From NCBI GenBank assembly GCA_045862995.1, contig BTVX01000018.1, forward strand, positions 10,552 through 74,551: 64,000 bases of DNA, given 5' to 3'. The DNA is from UBA2387 sp019454665. GTDB taxonomy: Bacteria > Armatimonadota > Fimbriimonadia > Fimbriimonadales > Fimbriimonadaceae. A program made the position numbers and the translations under genes. Shown here piece after piece: positions 51,638-60,505 of the stretch; position 1 is the first letter of the stretch, and each line of letters begins with the position of its first letter. The notes beneath the pieces are model-generated. The model was not told where the DNA came from and made no database searches. It saw only the letters and a program-made list of their open reading frames with translations.

Positions 51638-52791
51638 CCTACCTTTCCGTTGCACTTCAAATTGGACCTGAAGCCGATGTTGATACTCGACTGGCGGCTC
51701 AGGCATATTTGCAAGAGTTAAGCATTGCCGGATTACTCCCCCAGACGCCAGTCGAATATGGGGGATCGCGGGCATTGCGCAACGGGCTGAGTCCGCAATT
51801 TGGCCGGAGTCATGTGTCCTTTGGCAATGAGGCGGTCTATTACGGGGTGGTCGTGGGAAGCACCAACCCGCGGCAAGTGACTTCGTTCAACCTCTTGTCG
51901 AATGGGTATGCGCACTTCGAGCCTGGGCCATTTGCCACGCCTGACTCAATAAAGGTTCTGAAGGTTGCTCGCCTCCTTCACCGGCTGTCCAATACCCTTG
52001 GCGAAGACGTCGCGATCCACCCGCTGCCGGACTTTCCCGATCGGGACGAGGTGCAAGTTGTCGTTTTTCGTAGGTTGCAAGGCGCAAACGTCGGCAACGG
52101 AGGAGTGCTGGTTCTGGATCGCCGGACCGGGTTTGTCAAGTTGTGGAATACCAGCCCAACCTACGCGCGCCCACCGGACCTCGCACCCAGGATCACCGTG
52201 CCCGAGGCGTTCCAAATCGTGGCGCAGGCGGTGTTCTCGCGCCCAGAATTGAAAGCCGCCGGGCGGATCTTGGCCTTGCCCGACGAAGACTATCCCAGCT
52301 ATCGTCCGGTCGTCTGCCTTCCCGGGTCGAGGGGGACGCCGATCCCGGAACGCTACCAGGCGCTCAAGGAGCAGGGCCAGAGCATTTTGGCGTGGGAGTT
52401 GCCTCTCTTCGCGGCGACGCCGGAAGGCGGCGGCCGGAGCATGGGCAGCCACTGGGTCGGGCTGATCGACGCGATCACGGGAGAGGTGGTTTCCGTCGGC
52501 TACATGGCCTTGGGCGGCAAGCCTGAAGGCGTTCCCGCCAAGCCTCTGGACGTCCGCAACTTCGAGGCGGGGCGGGTGACGCTGAACGGCCGCTCGGCCA
52601 ACGTGGAGGCTTTCTCGCTCGTTCCCAGCGCCCCGGGAGACCCGACGACCGCCAGGGCGAGGGTCCTGTACGTGGGTCCGAGGGTCGCCTTCTCCTGCGA
52701 GTGGGACGGCGCGGATCGGCTGAAGATCGGATCATCGGAGTTCACGGCGCCCCAAGCGCTCGCGGAGGCCCTCAGAAAGCTGGCCGGCTAA
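51619..52791 (+). CDS. Exported partner protein of unknown function
   Basis: Not recognised. 390-aa product from ATG 51619, with GGAGG five bases upstream. It starts inside the 3' end of the CHAT-like gene. The N-terminus MVLLALTYLSVALQIGPEA is a probable signal peptide. Residues about 60-200 alternate beta strands (GVVVGSTNPRQVTSFNLLSNG, VQVVVFRRLQG, NGGVLVLDRRTGFVKLW). The segment GLIDAITGEVVSVGYM near 285 resembles PepSY/YcdB-type repeats that inhibit or chaperone peptidases. GC rises along the gene. Translational coupling suggests that it works with the putative peptidase, perhaps as inhibitor or chaperone. Confidence 0.66.
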   Translation: MVLLALTYLSVALQIGPEADVDTRLAAQAYLQELSIAGLLPQTPVEYGGSRALRNGLSPQFGRSHVSFGNEAVYYGVVVGSTNPRQVTSFNLLSNGYAHFEPGPFATPDSIKVLKVARLLHRLSNTLGEDVAIHPLPDFPDRDEVQVVVFRRLQGANVGNGGVLVLDRRTGFVKLWNTSPTYARPPDLAPRITVPEAFQIVAQAVFSRPELKAAGRILALPDEDYPSYRPVVCLPGSRGTPIPERYQALKEQGQSILAWELPLFAATPEGGGRSMGSHWVGLIDAITGEVVSVGYMALGGKPEGVPAKPLDVRNFEAGRVTLNGRSANVEAFSLVPSAPGDPTTARARVLYVGPRVAFSCEWDGADRLKIGSSEFTAPQALAEALRKLAG

Positions 52792-52825
52792 CCTCGCCGG
52801 GGGCTTGCTCCGGACCGCCGTGCCT

Positions 52826-52842
52826 GCGGAGCGTCGCTCCGC
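52826..52842. terminator. Hairpin between convergent genes
   Basis: A perfect 7-bp stem, GCGGAGC/GCTCCGC, has a 3-base loop, between the stop codons at 52791 and 52868. There is no T-run. It may act on both strands. Confidence 0.3.
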
Positions 52843-52867
52843 CGAGCGATGGGCCGCGCCGAGCGGA

Positions 52868-54178
52868 TCACGCGCGAACAGCCAACGGAATCTCGCCGCG
52901 CCGCGCGGGAGCAAGTTCGCCGAACGCCTGTCCGTCGCGAAGCTCGTCCACCCGGACGGAAGCGAACGTTCGCGCCAGCGAAGGCGAGCCGGCGAAGGAG
53001 ACCTCGAACCCGTGCGGGGTCATCCCACGCATCGTCTCGCCCGGACCCCGCTTCGCCTCGACCAGCGCCTCGACCGTGCGGCCCAAGAAGCGGCGCAGGT
53101 ACGTCTCGGGGCGAACCGTTTCGGTCAGCACGTGGCTCCGCCGCCGCTTCTCCTCGGGCGAAACTGGGTCGCCGAACGCATCGGCGGGCGTGCCGAAGCG
53201 CGGGCTGAACGGAAACACGTGAGCCTTGAGGTAGCCGACCTCCCGGCACACATGAACGCTCGAAGCAAACCGCTCATCGGTCTCCGTGGGGAAGCCCACC
53301 AGGATGTCGGTCGTGATCGCCAAATCCGGAACGCGACGTCGGGCTTCGGCGCACAGGTCCAGATAGTCCCGCTGCGAGTAGGGGCGGTTCATGTCGCGAA
53401 GCACCCCATCGTCCCCGCATTGCAGGGGGATGTGCAGGTGCGGGACGACGACCCCCGATGCCAGCAACTCGAGCAGGCGCGGCGTCACCTGCCGCATCTC
53501 GATGCTGCTGATCCGCAGCCGGGCCTCGGGACAAGCCGCCGCGACGCGTCCGACAAGCTCTTCGAAGTCGGGGCCGTCACTGCCCGTGGCGGGGCCGTAC
53601 GCGCCGATCAGCACCCCGGTGAGCACGAGTTCCAAGTGCCCCCGCTCGACCAGCCTTCTCGCTTCTTCGACCACCTCGCTGGCGGGGCGCGACTTGAGCC
53701 CCGGGCGCGTGAACGGGATCGAGCAGTACGAACAGAACACGTCGCACCCGTCCTGAACCTTGAGGGTCGCCCGCGTTCGGCCCACGGGTGGAGCGAGCGT
53801 TGGCCGCGCTTCGCGCGCCAGCCTCGCCTCGAGCTCGGGGAACCGGCGAAACAGGTGGCGCAAGGCTTCGAGCTTCTCGGGGTTGGGCACGAGCACGTCG
53901 GCCCCGTCGAACGTTTCGCCCTTGTTCAGGGTCATCTGCGCAGCGCAACCCGTCACAACCAGCTTGGCCGTCGGGTTGTCGCGCAGCGCCTTGCGCACGG
54001 TGTATCGGCTCTTCGCTTCGGCGACAGACGTCACGCTGCACGTGTTGACCACCACGACGTCGGCGGCTTGACCGAAGGGCACCACGGCAAACCCGGCGGC
54101 TTCGAACGACTCGAGGATCGCCTGGGTCTCGTACTGGTTGACCTTGCAGCCCAACGTGGTGAATGCGGCGGTCGGCAC
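52868..54178 (-). CDS. mtaB: tRNA t6A37 methylthiotransferase MtaB
   Basis: Radical-SAM enzyme that adds the 2-methylthio group to N6-threonylcarbamoyladenosine 37 of tRNA. The 436-aa product has an N-terminal UPF0004 domain with Cys11 (TLGCKVNQYE), Cys47 (NTCSVT) and Cys78 (TGCAAQ) for the auxiliary 4Fe-4S cluster. The radical-SAM motif is CDVFCSYC (Cys145, Cys149, Cys152). The C-terminus is a TRAM-like region. TLGCKVNQYE and CSYCSIPFTRP separate MtaB from MiaB and RimO. The start is GTG 54178, 7 bases after lpxC ends. A CATAAT box 6 bases upstream may give it a leaderless transcript. Confidence 0.95.
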   Translation of the reverse strand: MPTAAFTTLGCKVNQYETQAILESFEAAGFAVVPFGQAADVVVVNTCSVTSVAEAKSRYTVRKALRDNPTAKLVVTGCAAQMTLNKGETFDGADVLVPNPEKLEALRHLFRRFPELEARLAREARPTLAPPVGRTRATLKVQDGCDVFCSYCSIPFTRPGLKSRPASEVVEEARRLVERGHLELVLTGVLIGAYGPATGSDGPDFEELVGRVAAACPEARLRISSIEMRQVTPRLLELLASGVVVPHLHIPLQCGDDGVLRDMNRPYSQRDYLDLCAEARRRVPDLAITTDILVGFPTETDERFASSVHVCREVGYLKAHVFPFSPRFGTPADAFGDPVSPEEKRRRSHVLTETVRPETYLRRFLGRTVEALVEAKRGPGETMRGMTPHGFEVSFAGSPSLARTFASVRVDELRDGQAFGELAPARRGEIPLAVRA

Positions 54179-54184
54179 GGGGGA

Positions 54185-54190
54185 ATTATG
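54185..54190 (-). promoter_or_regulatory. -10-like box before mtaB
   Basis: CATAAT on the minus strand, 6 bases before GTG 54178. It overlaps the lpxC stop codon. No -35 is evident. Confidence 0.3.
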
Positions 54191-54989
54191 GACGCGCCAT
54201 GGCGGCGGCGAGCCGCGACGCGGCTTCGACGTTCAGACGGTGCCCCGAACGCTGGCCGACGATGCTCAGCGTCCGCATCGGAACACCGGCCAAGTACAGG
54301 TCGCCCATCAGGTCGAGCAGCTTGTGCCTCGGCAACTCGTCTTCGAACCGCGCGGCGTTGACGCATCCCGAAGGACCCAGGACGAGCACGCTGGTCTCAT
54401 CGAGGCCCTGGCCGAGACCCGCTTGCCGCGCCATCTCGACCTCGTGATGGAAGGCCGAGGTGCGCGCCGGGGCGATCTGCCCGCCGTAGCCGCCGACCAT
54501 GTCCTCGGTCTCGAAGGCCTGTTCGTAGGGCCAATCGCGGTCGGATTGGAACTCGTAGCGGCCCCGCCCGGTGCCCAGCGCGATGCCGATGCTCGCGCCG
54601 CCTTCCTGAGCGAAAACTCGGGTGAAGAGGTCCGGCTTCTCCACCTCGGCCAACCCAGCCTTCGGCGCAGCGGTCAACGCGGTCCAGAAGGGCAAGGCGC
54701 TGCCGTCCATCGCGGGGAGTTCCGGCGCGGTCAGTTCGATCTCGGCGTCGGTGATCTCGCACGCGGCGAGCGCGCTCATCACGTGCTCGATGGTCGAAAT
54801 GCCGCCAAGCCGCGTGCAGCGGCGCGTATCCGAAACGTTGGCGGGGATGGCCTCGACCCGCTCCGACCCGCAACGGAACCAAATGCCGCTCTCTCCCGGA
54901 TGGAACGTGGCGACGACGGGCACGCCCGAGTGCAGTCCGAGCCCTTCGAAAACGACGGCCTCGGCGAGGGTCTTGCGGTGAACGGTCAT
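54186..54989 (-). CDS. lpxC: UDP-3-O-acyl-N-acetylglucosamine deacetylase
   Basis: Zinc deacetylase, the committed step of lipid A synthesis. The 267-aa product is shorter than the usual 300 or so, but the active site is intact: Glu68-His69 in STIEHVMSAL, His222 and Asp226 in RHKLLDLMGD, and His250 in SGHRLN. GLGLHSGVPV at 17-26 and ELPAMDGSALPF are characteristic. It overlaps the end of lpxD by 4 bases. Together with lpxD it shows that the organism makes lipid A and has a true outer membrane. Confidence 0.95.
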   Translation of the reverse strand: MTVHRKTLAEAVVFEGLGLHSGVPVVATFHPGESGIWFRCGSERVEAIPANVSDTRRCTRLGGISTIEHVMSALAACEITDAEIELTAPELPAMDGSALPFWTALTAAPKAGLAEVEKPDLFTRVFAQEGGASIGIALGTGRGRYEFQSDRDWPYEQAFETEDMVGGYGGQIAPARTSAFHHEVEMARQAGLGQGLDETSVLVLGPSGCVNAARFEDELPRHKLLDLMGDLYLAGVPMRTLSIVGQRSGHRLNVEAASRLAAAMARP

Positions 54990-56026
54990 GAATTCGGCTC
55001 TCGCTTCTCGATGGCTTTTTCAAGCGCTTCGATGCGTTGCTTCAGCTCGGGGAGTTTGGGGACCAGCGAGAAGGCTCGCACGGCGTCCTTGAACGGGCGG
55101 GCGGGCGTCCCAAAGTAGGCGCCAGCCTCCAAGATGTCACGCTCGACGCCCGACCGGCCACCGAGTTGAACGCGGTCGCCGATCGTTACGCCGTGGGTCA
55201 CCCCGACTTGGCCGCCAAGGACCACATGCTCGCCGAGCGTCACGCTGCCCGAAAGTCCGACTTGGCCGACGACGATGGAATGGGCTCCTATCGAGCAGTT
55301 GTGCGCGATTTGGACCAGGTTGTCCACCTTGACATCGTTGCCGATGCGCGTTTCGCCGGCCGTGGCGCGATCAATCGTGGTCAGGGCACCGATCTCGACG
55401 TCCTCGCCGATGGCCACGCCGCCGACCTGCGGCACCTTCTGGTGCTTCTCGCCGTTCCACGCGTAGCCGAATCCGTCCGCGCCGAGCACGGTTCCGCTGT
55501 GCACGACGCTCCGGTCGCCCATGGTCACGTCGCGGTACAGGACGGCATGCGGGTAGACGACCACGTCTTGGCCCAACACGCAATCCTCGCCGATGTATGC
55601 GTGGGCATAGACGCGCGACCCCGCCCCGATCTTCGCGCCCGCTTCGACGACGGCGTAGGGCCCGATCTTCGCCGATTCGTGAACCTCGGCCGTTTCGGCG
55701 ACGACGGCAGTGGGGTGGATGCCGCCGGCGATGGGCAGCGCCTTCTGCGAGAGGTGCAGCAGGAGCGCGAACGCTTCGCGTGGCTTCGCCACCCGGATGC
55801 TGGGCAAGGTTGTCTCGCGCAAACCCGTGCCGATGAGGACTGCACCTACCCCGTTGGCCTCGGCCTTGGCCAAGAACGCTTCCTTCTCGGCGAACGCGAT
55901 GCCGTGGGGGTCGTTCGAGGCCGCCGTGACGGGGCGGTTCAGGACCAGGTCGGCGGGGCCGTCCAACACCCCGCCCACCCATTCGGCGATCTGGCCCAGA
56001 GTCCAAGGGGCGGGGTGCGGGGTCAT
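54986..56026 (-). CDS. lpxD: UDP-3-O-(3-hydroxyacyl)glucosamine N-acyltransferase
   Basis: Transfers the second hydroxyacyl chain in lipid A synthesis, acting after LpxC. The 346-aa product has an N-terminal uridine-binding domain (1-100) and a left-handed beta-helix of hexapeptide repeats (about 105-300), such as KIGPYAVVEAGAKIGAGSRV and IGEDVEIGALTTIDRAT. The catalytic His is in NLVQIAHNCSIG. A C-terminal helix follows (PELKQRIEALEKAIEKREPN). It is 4 bases after ndk and overlaps lpxC. Confidence 0.96.
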   Translation of the reverse strand: MTPHPAPWTLGQIAEWVGGVLDGPADLVLNRPVTAASNDPHGIAFAEKEAFLAKAEANGVGAVLIGTGLRETTLPSIRVAKPREAFALLLHLSQKALPIAGGIHPTAVVAETAEVHESAKIGPYAVVEAGAKIGAGSRVYAHAYIGEDCVLGQDVVVYPHAVLYRDVTMGDRSVVHSGTVLGADGFGYAWNGEKHQKVPQVGGVAIGEDVEIGALTTIDRATAGETRIGNDVKVDNLVQIAHNCSIGAHSIVVGQVGLSGSVTLGEHVVLGGQVGVTHGVTIGDRVQLGGRSGVERDILEAGAYFGTPARPFKDAVRAFSLVPKLPELKQRIEALEKAIEKREPNS

Positions 56027-56030
56027 TGGG

Positions 56031-56447
56031 TTAGGAGACGATTCCCTCGGGGAACCACAGCGCGAGTTCGTTCGCGGCGGCTTCGGGGTCGCTGGACGAG
56101 TGGGTCAGGTTGTCGTCAATGCTGAGCGCGAAATCGCCTCGGACCGAACCGGGGGTGGCTTCGATCGGGTTCGTGGCGCCCATCATCGTGCGGATGGCCT
56201 TGACCGCGTTCGGCCCTTGGATGGCCATCGCGACCACCGGGCCGCTGCAAAGGTACTTGACGACGTCCTCGAAGAAGCCTTTGCCTTGGTGCTCGGCGTA
56301 GTGGGCTTCGACCAGTTCGCGCGGGGCGCGCATCAGTTTGAGTCCGACGACGTTCAGCCCGCGCTGCTCGATGCGGCGCGTGATCTCCCCGATCAGGTTG
56401 CGCTTCACGCCGCCGGGCTTGATGAGGACAAGGGTGGTTTCACTCAT
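56031..56447 (-). CDS. ndk: Nucleoside diphosphate kinase
   Basis: Exchanges phosphate between nucleoside di- and triphosphates through a phosphohistidine. The 138-aa product is of normal length: TLVLIKPGGVKRNLIG at the N-terminus, MMGATNPIEATPGSVRGDFA near 90-107, and the catalytic His116 in NLTHSSSD. The start is ATG 56447. The frame continues upstream to 56990, but that part is antisense to another gene and not coding. It is the first gene of the ndk-lpxD-lpxC-mtaB operon. Confidence 0.97.
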   Translation of the reverse strand: MSETTLVLIKPGGVKRNLIGEITRRIEQRGLNVVGLKLMRAPRELVEAHYAEHQGKGFFEDVVKYLCSGPVVAMAIQGPNAVKAIRTMMGATNPIEATPGSVRGDFALSIDDNLTHSSSDPEAAANELALWFPEGIVS

Positions 56448-56581
56448 GGTTCGAGGTCCGAGGATACCAGCCGAGGCCCTGTCCATCCGGGACGAGCCGA
56501 CACGCGGTTCGCAGCCTCGGCGTCCCGCTTGCGGTATCGCTGGGTGGACTAAGGCAGACTCCCCTTTCATGATCCCGGTGG

Positions 56582-56587
56582 TAACGT
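56582..56587 (+). promoter_or_regulatory. -10-like box before a small membrane-protein gene
   Basis: TAACGT lies 7 bases before ATG 56595, with no ribosome site. This is another case of the near-start -10 layout. Confidence 0.28.
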
Positions 56588-56594
56588 TCTTCAC

Positions 56595-57059
56595 ATGATC
56601 CTGGCAAGCAGCCCGGACCCAGAGGATGCCGCCACCGTCTTTGTGGAGCGCAACGCCTGCACGCGACCCACTACTGCGGTCGTTCTGGGCGTCTTGGCCG
56701 GGCTGTTTGCATACGATGGATTTGCAGCGCTTTCGCCGTTTCTCCGTCTTCCCATTGCCGTCGGTGCTGGGCTCACCGTGTTCGTCTGGTACCTTCGGAT
56801 GGTGTCCAAGGCCCGGGTGTACCGTGACCGCATCGTGCTCAAGATCGGGAGAAGGGCCATGGAGTTCAGACGTGGCGACCCTTCGGTGTGTATTGAGCCG
56901 ATTCCGTTCCAAGGGAGCTATGGTACTGAGAGCTGGAGACTGGTCTCGAATAACGGTAAGTTCAACGTATGGCCTGTTTTTCGGCATCAATCGAGCCTAG
57001 AAAGAGCCATAAGGGAGATGTTTCCGGAGGCATGGCGGGACTATGAGCGGACACTCTAG
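56595..57059 (+). CDS. Small membrane protein with PH-like C-terminal domain, unknown
   Basis: 154-aa product. Two hydrophobic segments (about 27-45, TAVVLGVLAGLFAYDGFAA, and 50-68, LPIAVGAGLTVFVWYL) precede a small beta-rich domain (75-150: ARVYRDRIVLKIGRRAMEFRRG, WRLVSNNGKFNVWPVF) that resembles bacterial PH-like or YcxB-type domains. It overlaps the following membrane-protein gene by 17 bases. Base composition is less GC-rich than in the neighbouring operons. No function is assigned. Confidence 0.62.
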   Translation: MILASSPDPEDAATVFVERNACTRPTTAVVLGVLAGLFAYDGFAALSPFLRLPIAVGAGLTVFVWYLRMVSKARVYRDRIVLKIGRRAMEFRRGDPSVCIEPIPFQGSYGTESWRLVSNNGKFNVWPVFRHQSSLERAIREMFPEAWRDYERTL

Positions 57060-57450
57060 ACGTCGAGCGAAGTCGGTTGCGTGGGCTCGGTGGTTGGCAG
57101 TGCCTGGCGCAACGCTAGGGTTTGCGGTCTCAACGATGGTCCTTGCGGTGAGCTGGTATGGTAAGGAGCCGTTGAACGTTCGTACGTTGGTAATGCTATG
57201 GTTGCTCTTCGCCTGGGGATGCGCACGAAGCATCATGAGCTGGCGTCGCCTCGAAATGTTTTCCCCGAGGGAGCTTTTGCTGATGGCTACGATTCCGGGG
57301 TGCCTCATTGGTGTGGTTTTTGTCATTTGGCAATACTCGCCCCCGCTCGATGAAGTCTACCGTCTGTTCTCAGTGATCGCCCTTGGACTGGTCACGGGAC
57401 TAGGGATGTACTGCTGGATCGGCTGGAATGAGCGTCGTGCTCGACGCTAA
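57043..57450 (+). CDS. Polytopic membrane protein, unknown
   Basis: 135-aa product with four predicted membrane segments (about 18-37, 47-65, 80-98 and 105-127) and short basic ends (MSGHSRRRAK, NERRARR). No family is recognised. It starts inside the 3' end of the previous gene, so the two are coupled. It converges with the subtilisin gene after 14 bases. Confidence 0.58.
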   Translation: MSGHSRRRAKSVAWARWLAVPGATLGFAVSTMVLAVSWYGKEPLNVRTLVMLWLLFAWGCARSIMSWRRLEMFSPRELLLMATIPGCLIGVVFVIWQYSPPLDEVYRLFSVIALGLVTGLGMYCWIGWNERRARR

Positions 57451-57464
57451 CGCGAGCGCTTCGC

Positions 57465-59759
57465 TCACACCCCGGACTGGCCGAACGCGGCGCGAAGCAC
57501 CAGAAAATCCGAGACGCCCACCGAACCGTTGCCGTCCAAGTCGGCGTTCGCGTTCCAGTTGCCGCTGGACGAAGTGCTTCCAAAGGCGGCTCGCAAGGCA
57601 AGGAAGTCGCTCACGTTCACCGTGTTGTCGCCGTTCACGTCCCCATTCCGAAGCGTCAGCGCCAGACCCGAGACGCCCGAGGTCCCGATAACCACGTTGC
57701 TCAACCGTTCGCGCAGCCAGTGCGAGGCCTTGCACGCCACGTCGTAAGTGCCTGAGAGCGTCGAGGGGAACGAGAACGCACCCGCCTCTCCGAGCGTCGC
57801 GTTGAACGTGGCGACCACGGTCGAGGTGCCCGGGGTCCGCAACTGGAACACCACCGGCGTCCCGCTCACCGTGCCCGAGAACGAGCCCAACGTGATGTTG
57901 CCCGAAACCGGGAACGTCGCGGGAAGCAGTTGGCCCAGACGGGCCGTGGCGTTGAACGAGGTCCACGTGCCGGCGTCTTCGGGACCCAGATCGAAAAGTC
58001 GTATCGTCCAAGTTCCGGCTGCCGATTCGCCCCAAAACGCATGGGTGCAGAACGTCCAATCCAGGTTGACGCCGTCGTCGTTGCCCGAACGGGCGAACAG
58101 GCGGGACGTGGTGCCCGAAGGCGACGTGAGCGTGGCTTGCAGGTCGCCGCGATACGGGTGGGTGGCCACCAGCCGCACGGTCATCTCCTCCAGCTTGCCC
58201 GTCCCGGTCAGCGAGAACGTGCGCGTCAGCCCCGTGGCGTTGTTGTCGGGGATCGCAGCGTTCACGTTCACCGTGCCGCTGGTGGCCGTGGCCAGGGCGC
58301 TCACCCCGCCCCAGTTCGCGGCTTCGGCCACCAGAGCCGAGGCGTCCATGAGTCCGAAGCCGTAGTTTTGGTTGTAGGCGATGCCCGCCCCGTTGGTTTT
58401 CCATCCCCCGTCGCTGGATTCCGTGGCGTCGGTGGGGTCGCTGCGCCGCGCCGTAAGGGCCAACAAGTGCTTGGCGAAGCGCACGTCGGCGGCGGGCTTG
58501 GCCTGCTTGAGCATCGCCATGACGCCGCTGGCCAGGGCCGCCGAAGCCGAGGTGCCCGTGAACGTGGACGTGTAGTCGGGGTCGGGGAAGGCGTCGCCCG
58601 TGGCGCCGTTGTAGCCGTTGGCCGAGCCGGTGCGGTCGGTCGTGAGCACGAGTTTCTGGTTCAGCGAGGACGACGGTGCAGCGCAGACGATGTTCGCGCC
58701 GAACGAGCTGTACTCGGCGAACCGGCCGTCCGAGCCCGTCGCGGCCACCACCAACGCCCAGGGGTTTGCCGTGGTCATGGACTTGTTGGCGTCCTGCAGA
58801 GCGCTGCCGCGCGCGTTGCCCGCCGACCAGACGTGGATCGTGCCCGCTTGGGCCGACGTGGTCAGGGCGTTCGATTCGACCGTCGCCGAGGCGAAGGGCG
58901 TCGAAGGGCCGTACGAGTGGTTCTTCACTGCGATGGTGCGCGTCGCGCCGCTGGAGCGGTAGAGCGTGGCGTCCGAGAACATCGCCGCCGTGCCGGGGAA
59001 GCCGACGCGCAGACCCGCGAGGCCCGCTCGCGGCGCGGCACCCGTGATGCCCAGGTTGTTGCCGCCGCGCGCGGCGATCAGCCCTGCGACCGCCGTGCCG
59101 TGGTTTTCGTTCGCCCCGCCGGGGTTGGGGTCGTTGTCCGCCTGGACGAAATCGCGATGCTCGCCCGCTACCATGTTGGCCGAAAGATCCGGGTGGGCCG
59201 TCTGAAGCCCGTCGTCCACCACGCCGACCACGACGCCGGTGCCTGTGCGGTTGGCGAGCCATGCCGCATCCACACGCAGGTCCCAGCTCGCCGGGCCGCC
59301 ATTGGTCAGATACCACTGTCCCGGCCATGGGGCGGCGGGCGTGTTGGGCGGATAGTAGGTGTCGGCGGGCGCGAACTGGTGCGGGGCGCGCGCGTGTTCC
59401 GGCGAAACCTGCACCCACTCCACCGACCAGTGGCCGCGCAGTTGCGAGGATGCACCTGCGACCCAACGCTCGTTCGCCGCGCGCCAGTCGTTCCAGGCGA
59501 TCTCGACTACCGTGGGGTCTGAGGCGAACCGGTAGGTGACCTCGCCACCGACGCGTGCGGCCATCTCGTCGGCCCACTCGGGCCGCGCCACGCGGACGAT
59601 CAGGCTGAGGGCAATCGGTTGCGGGTGGCTGGGCTGTCGCTTTGCGCCCCAGTCCGCCTGAGCGGGATCAGGCGATTGGCCCCCAGACAACGCAGCCGCA
59701 AGGACAACACAGGCGAGGGCGAAGAGTCGGTGAGGCATGGCGAACATGCAGGTCGTCAT
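57465..59759 (-). CDS. Secreted subtilisin-family protease with P-domain and dockerin-like tail
   Basis: 764-aa S8 peptidase, kexin-like. The start ATG 59759 overlaps the stop of the ABC ATPase gene (ATGA) and opens a signal peptide (HRLFALACVVLAAALSGGQ). A prodomain spans about 45-130. The catalytic triad is Asp182 (VVDDGLQ), His220 (ENHGTAVAG) and Ser404 (FTGTSASAALASG), with oxyanion Asn280. A proprotein-convertase P-domain lies at about 475-600 (EEMTVRLVATHPYRGDL; DAGTWTSFNATARL). A carboxypeptidase-like beta domain (about 610-690) follows. Last come two dockerin-type Ca loops (GDVNGDNTVNVSDFLALRAAF and the matching ADLDGNGSVGVSDFLVLRAAF) at the C-terminus. It is probably anchored or assembled outside the cell. 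Confidence 0.92.
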   Translation of the reverse strand: MTTCMFAMPHRLFALACVVLAAALSGGQSPDPAQADWGAKRQPSHPQPIALSLIVRVARPEWADEMAARVGGEVTYRFASDPTVVEIAWNDWRAANERWVAGASSQLRGHWSVEWVQVSPEHARAPHQFAPADTYYPPNTPAAPWPGQWYLTNGGPASWDLRVDAAWLANRTGTGVVVGVVDDGLQTAHPDLSANMVAGEHRDFVQADNDPNPGGANENHGTAVAGLIAARGGNNLGITGAAPRAGLAGLRVGFPGTAAMFSDATLYRSSGATRTIAVKNHSYGPSTPFASATVESNALTTSAQAGTIHVWSAGNARGSALQDANKSMTTANPWALVVAATGSDGRFAEYSSFGANIVCAAPSSSLNQKLVLTTDRTGSANGYNGATGDAFPDPDYTSTFTGTSASAALASGVMAMLKQAKPAADVRFAKHLLALTARRSDPTDATESSDGGWKTNGAGIAYNQNYGFGLMDASALVAEAANWGGVSALATATSGTVNVNAAIPDNNATGLTRTFSLTGTGKLEEMTVRLVATHPYRGDLQATLTSPSGTTSRLFARSGNDDGVNLDWTFCTHAFWGESAAGTWTIRLFDLGPEDAGTWTSFNATARLGQLLPATFPVSGNITLGSFSGTVSGTPVVFQLRTPGTSTVVATFNATLGEAGAFSFPSTLSGTYDVACKASHWLRERLSNVVIGTSGVSGLALTLRNGDVNGDNTVNVSDFLALRAAFGSTSSSGNWNANADLDGNGSVGVSDFLVLRAAFGQSGV

Positions 59760-60505
59760 AGCCCCTCGGTCGGTCGAGCCATCGCGGCCTCGTAGCGCGG
59801 GATGAGTTCCTCCGGAGGGCCCTCGTCCACGATCCGGCCACGCTCGAGCCACAGGCACCGGTCGGCGACGCGGCGAACGTCCTGCATCTCATGTGAGACG
59901 AAGAGGATCGTCCCGCCGTTCCGCTTGAACTCCTCGATCTTGGCGTAACACTTCTGCTCGAACGCGTAGTCGCCCACGGCCAACACTTCGTCGATCAGCA
60001 GCACGTCGGCATCCACGTGGACGGCGATGGCGAAGCCGAGCCGCGCCAGCATGCCGCTCGAATACGTCCGCACCGGGGCGTCAATGTGGCGGCGCACTTC
60101 GGCGAAGTCCACGATCCGGTCCAGCCGCTCCGCCACCTCCTTTCGCGTCAGGCCCAGAATCACACCGTTGAAGAACACGTTCTCGACACCTGTGAGGTCG
60201 GGGTGGAAGCCCGCCCCGAGTTCGAGCAGGGGAGCGATGCGCCCGCGCACCGCGATCTCGCCCGAGGTCGGCTTGATGACGCGCGCAAGCAGGCCAAGCA
60301 GCGTGGACTTGCCCGCTCCGTTGCGCCCCAAAACGGCCACGCACTCGCCAGGGTGGACGTCGAACGTGACGCCGCGCAGGACCTCGTCTCGCTCCAGCGT
60401 CCGACGCTTCCACCAAAGCAGGAGCGTCTTGATGGACGCCGCGCCGGAGTGGCTGAGCAAGAACTCCTTGCGGACGTCGGCCAGGTGGATGGCGGGTTCG
60501 CTCAC
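59756..60505 (-). CDS. Polysaccharide ABC exporter, ATP-binding subunit (Wzt/TagH-like)
   Basis: 249-aa ATPase for export of O-antigen, teichoic-acid-like or capsular glycan. The start is GTG 60505, overlapping the permease stop (GTGA), with GGAG upstream. ATG 60526 is an alternative. Walker A is GRNGAGKST (60-68). The LLELGAGFHPDLTGVEN block at 93-109 is diagnostic for the Wzt/TagH group. The signature is TYSSGM (148-153), Walker B is LLIDE (169-173) and the switch His is in VSHEM. The C-terminal carbohydrate-binding domain of O9a-type Wzt is absent. The stop overlaps the subtilisin start. Confidence 0.93.
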   Translation of the reverse strand: MSEPAIHLADVRKEFLLSHSGAASIKTLLLWWKRRTLERDEVLRGVTFDVHPGECVAVLGRNGAGKSTLLGLLARVIKPTSGEIAVRGRIAPLLELGAGFHPDLTGVENVFFNGVILGLTRKEVAERLDRIVDFAEVRRHIDAPVRTYSSGMLARLGFAIAVHVDADVLLIDEVLAVGDYAFEQKCYAKIEEFKRNGGTILFVSHEMQDVRRVADRCLWLERGRIVDEGPPEELIPRYEAAMARPTEGL

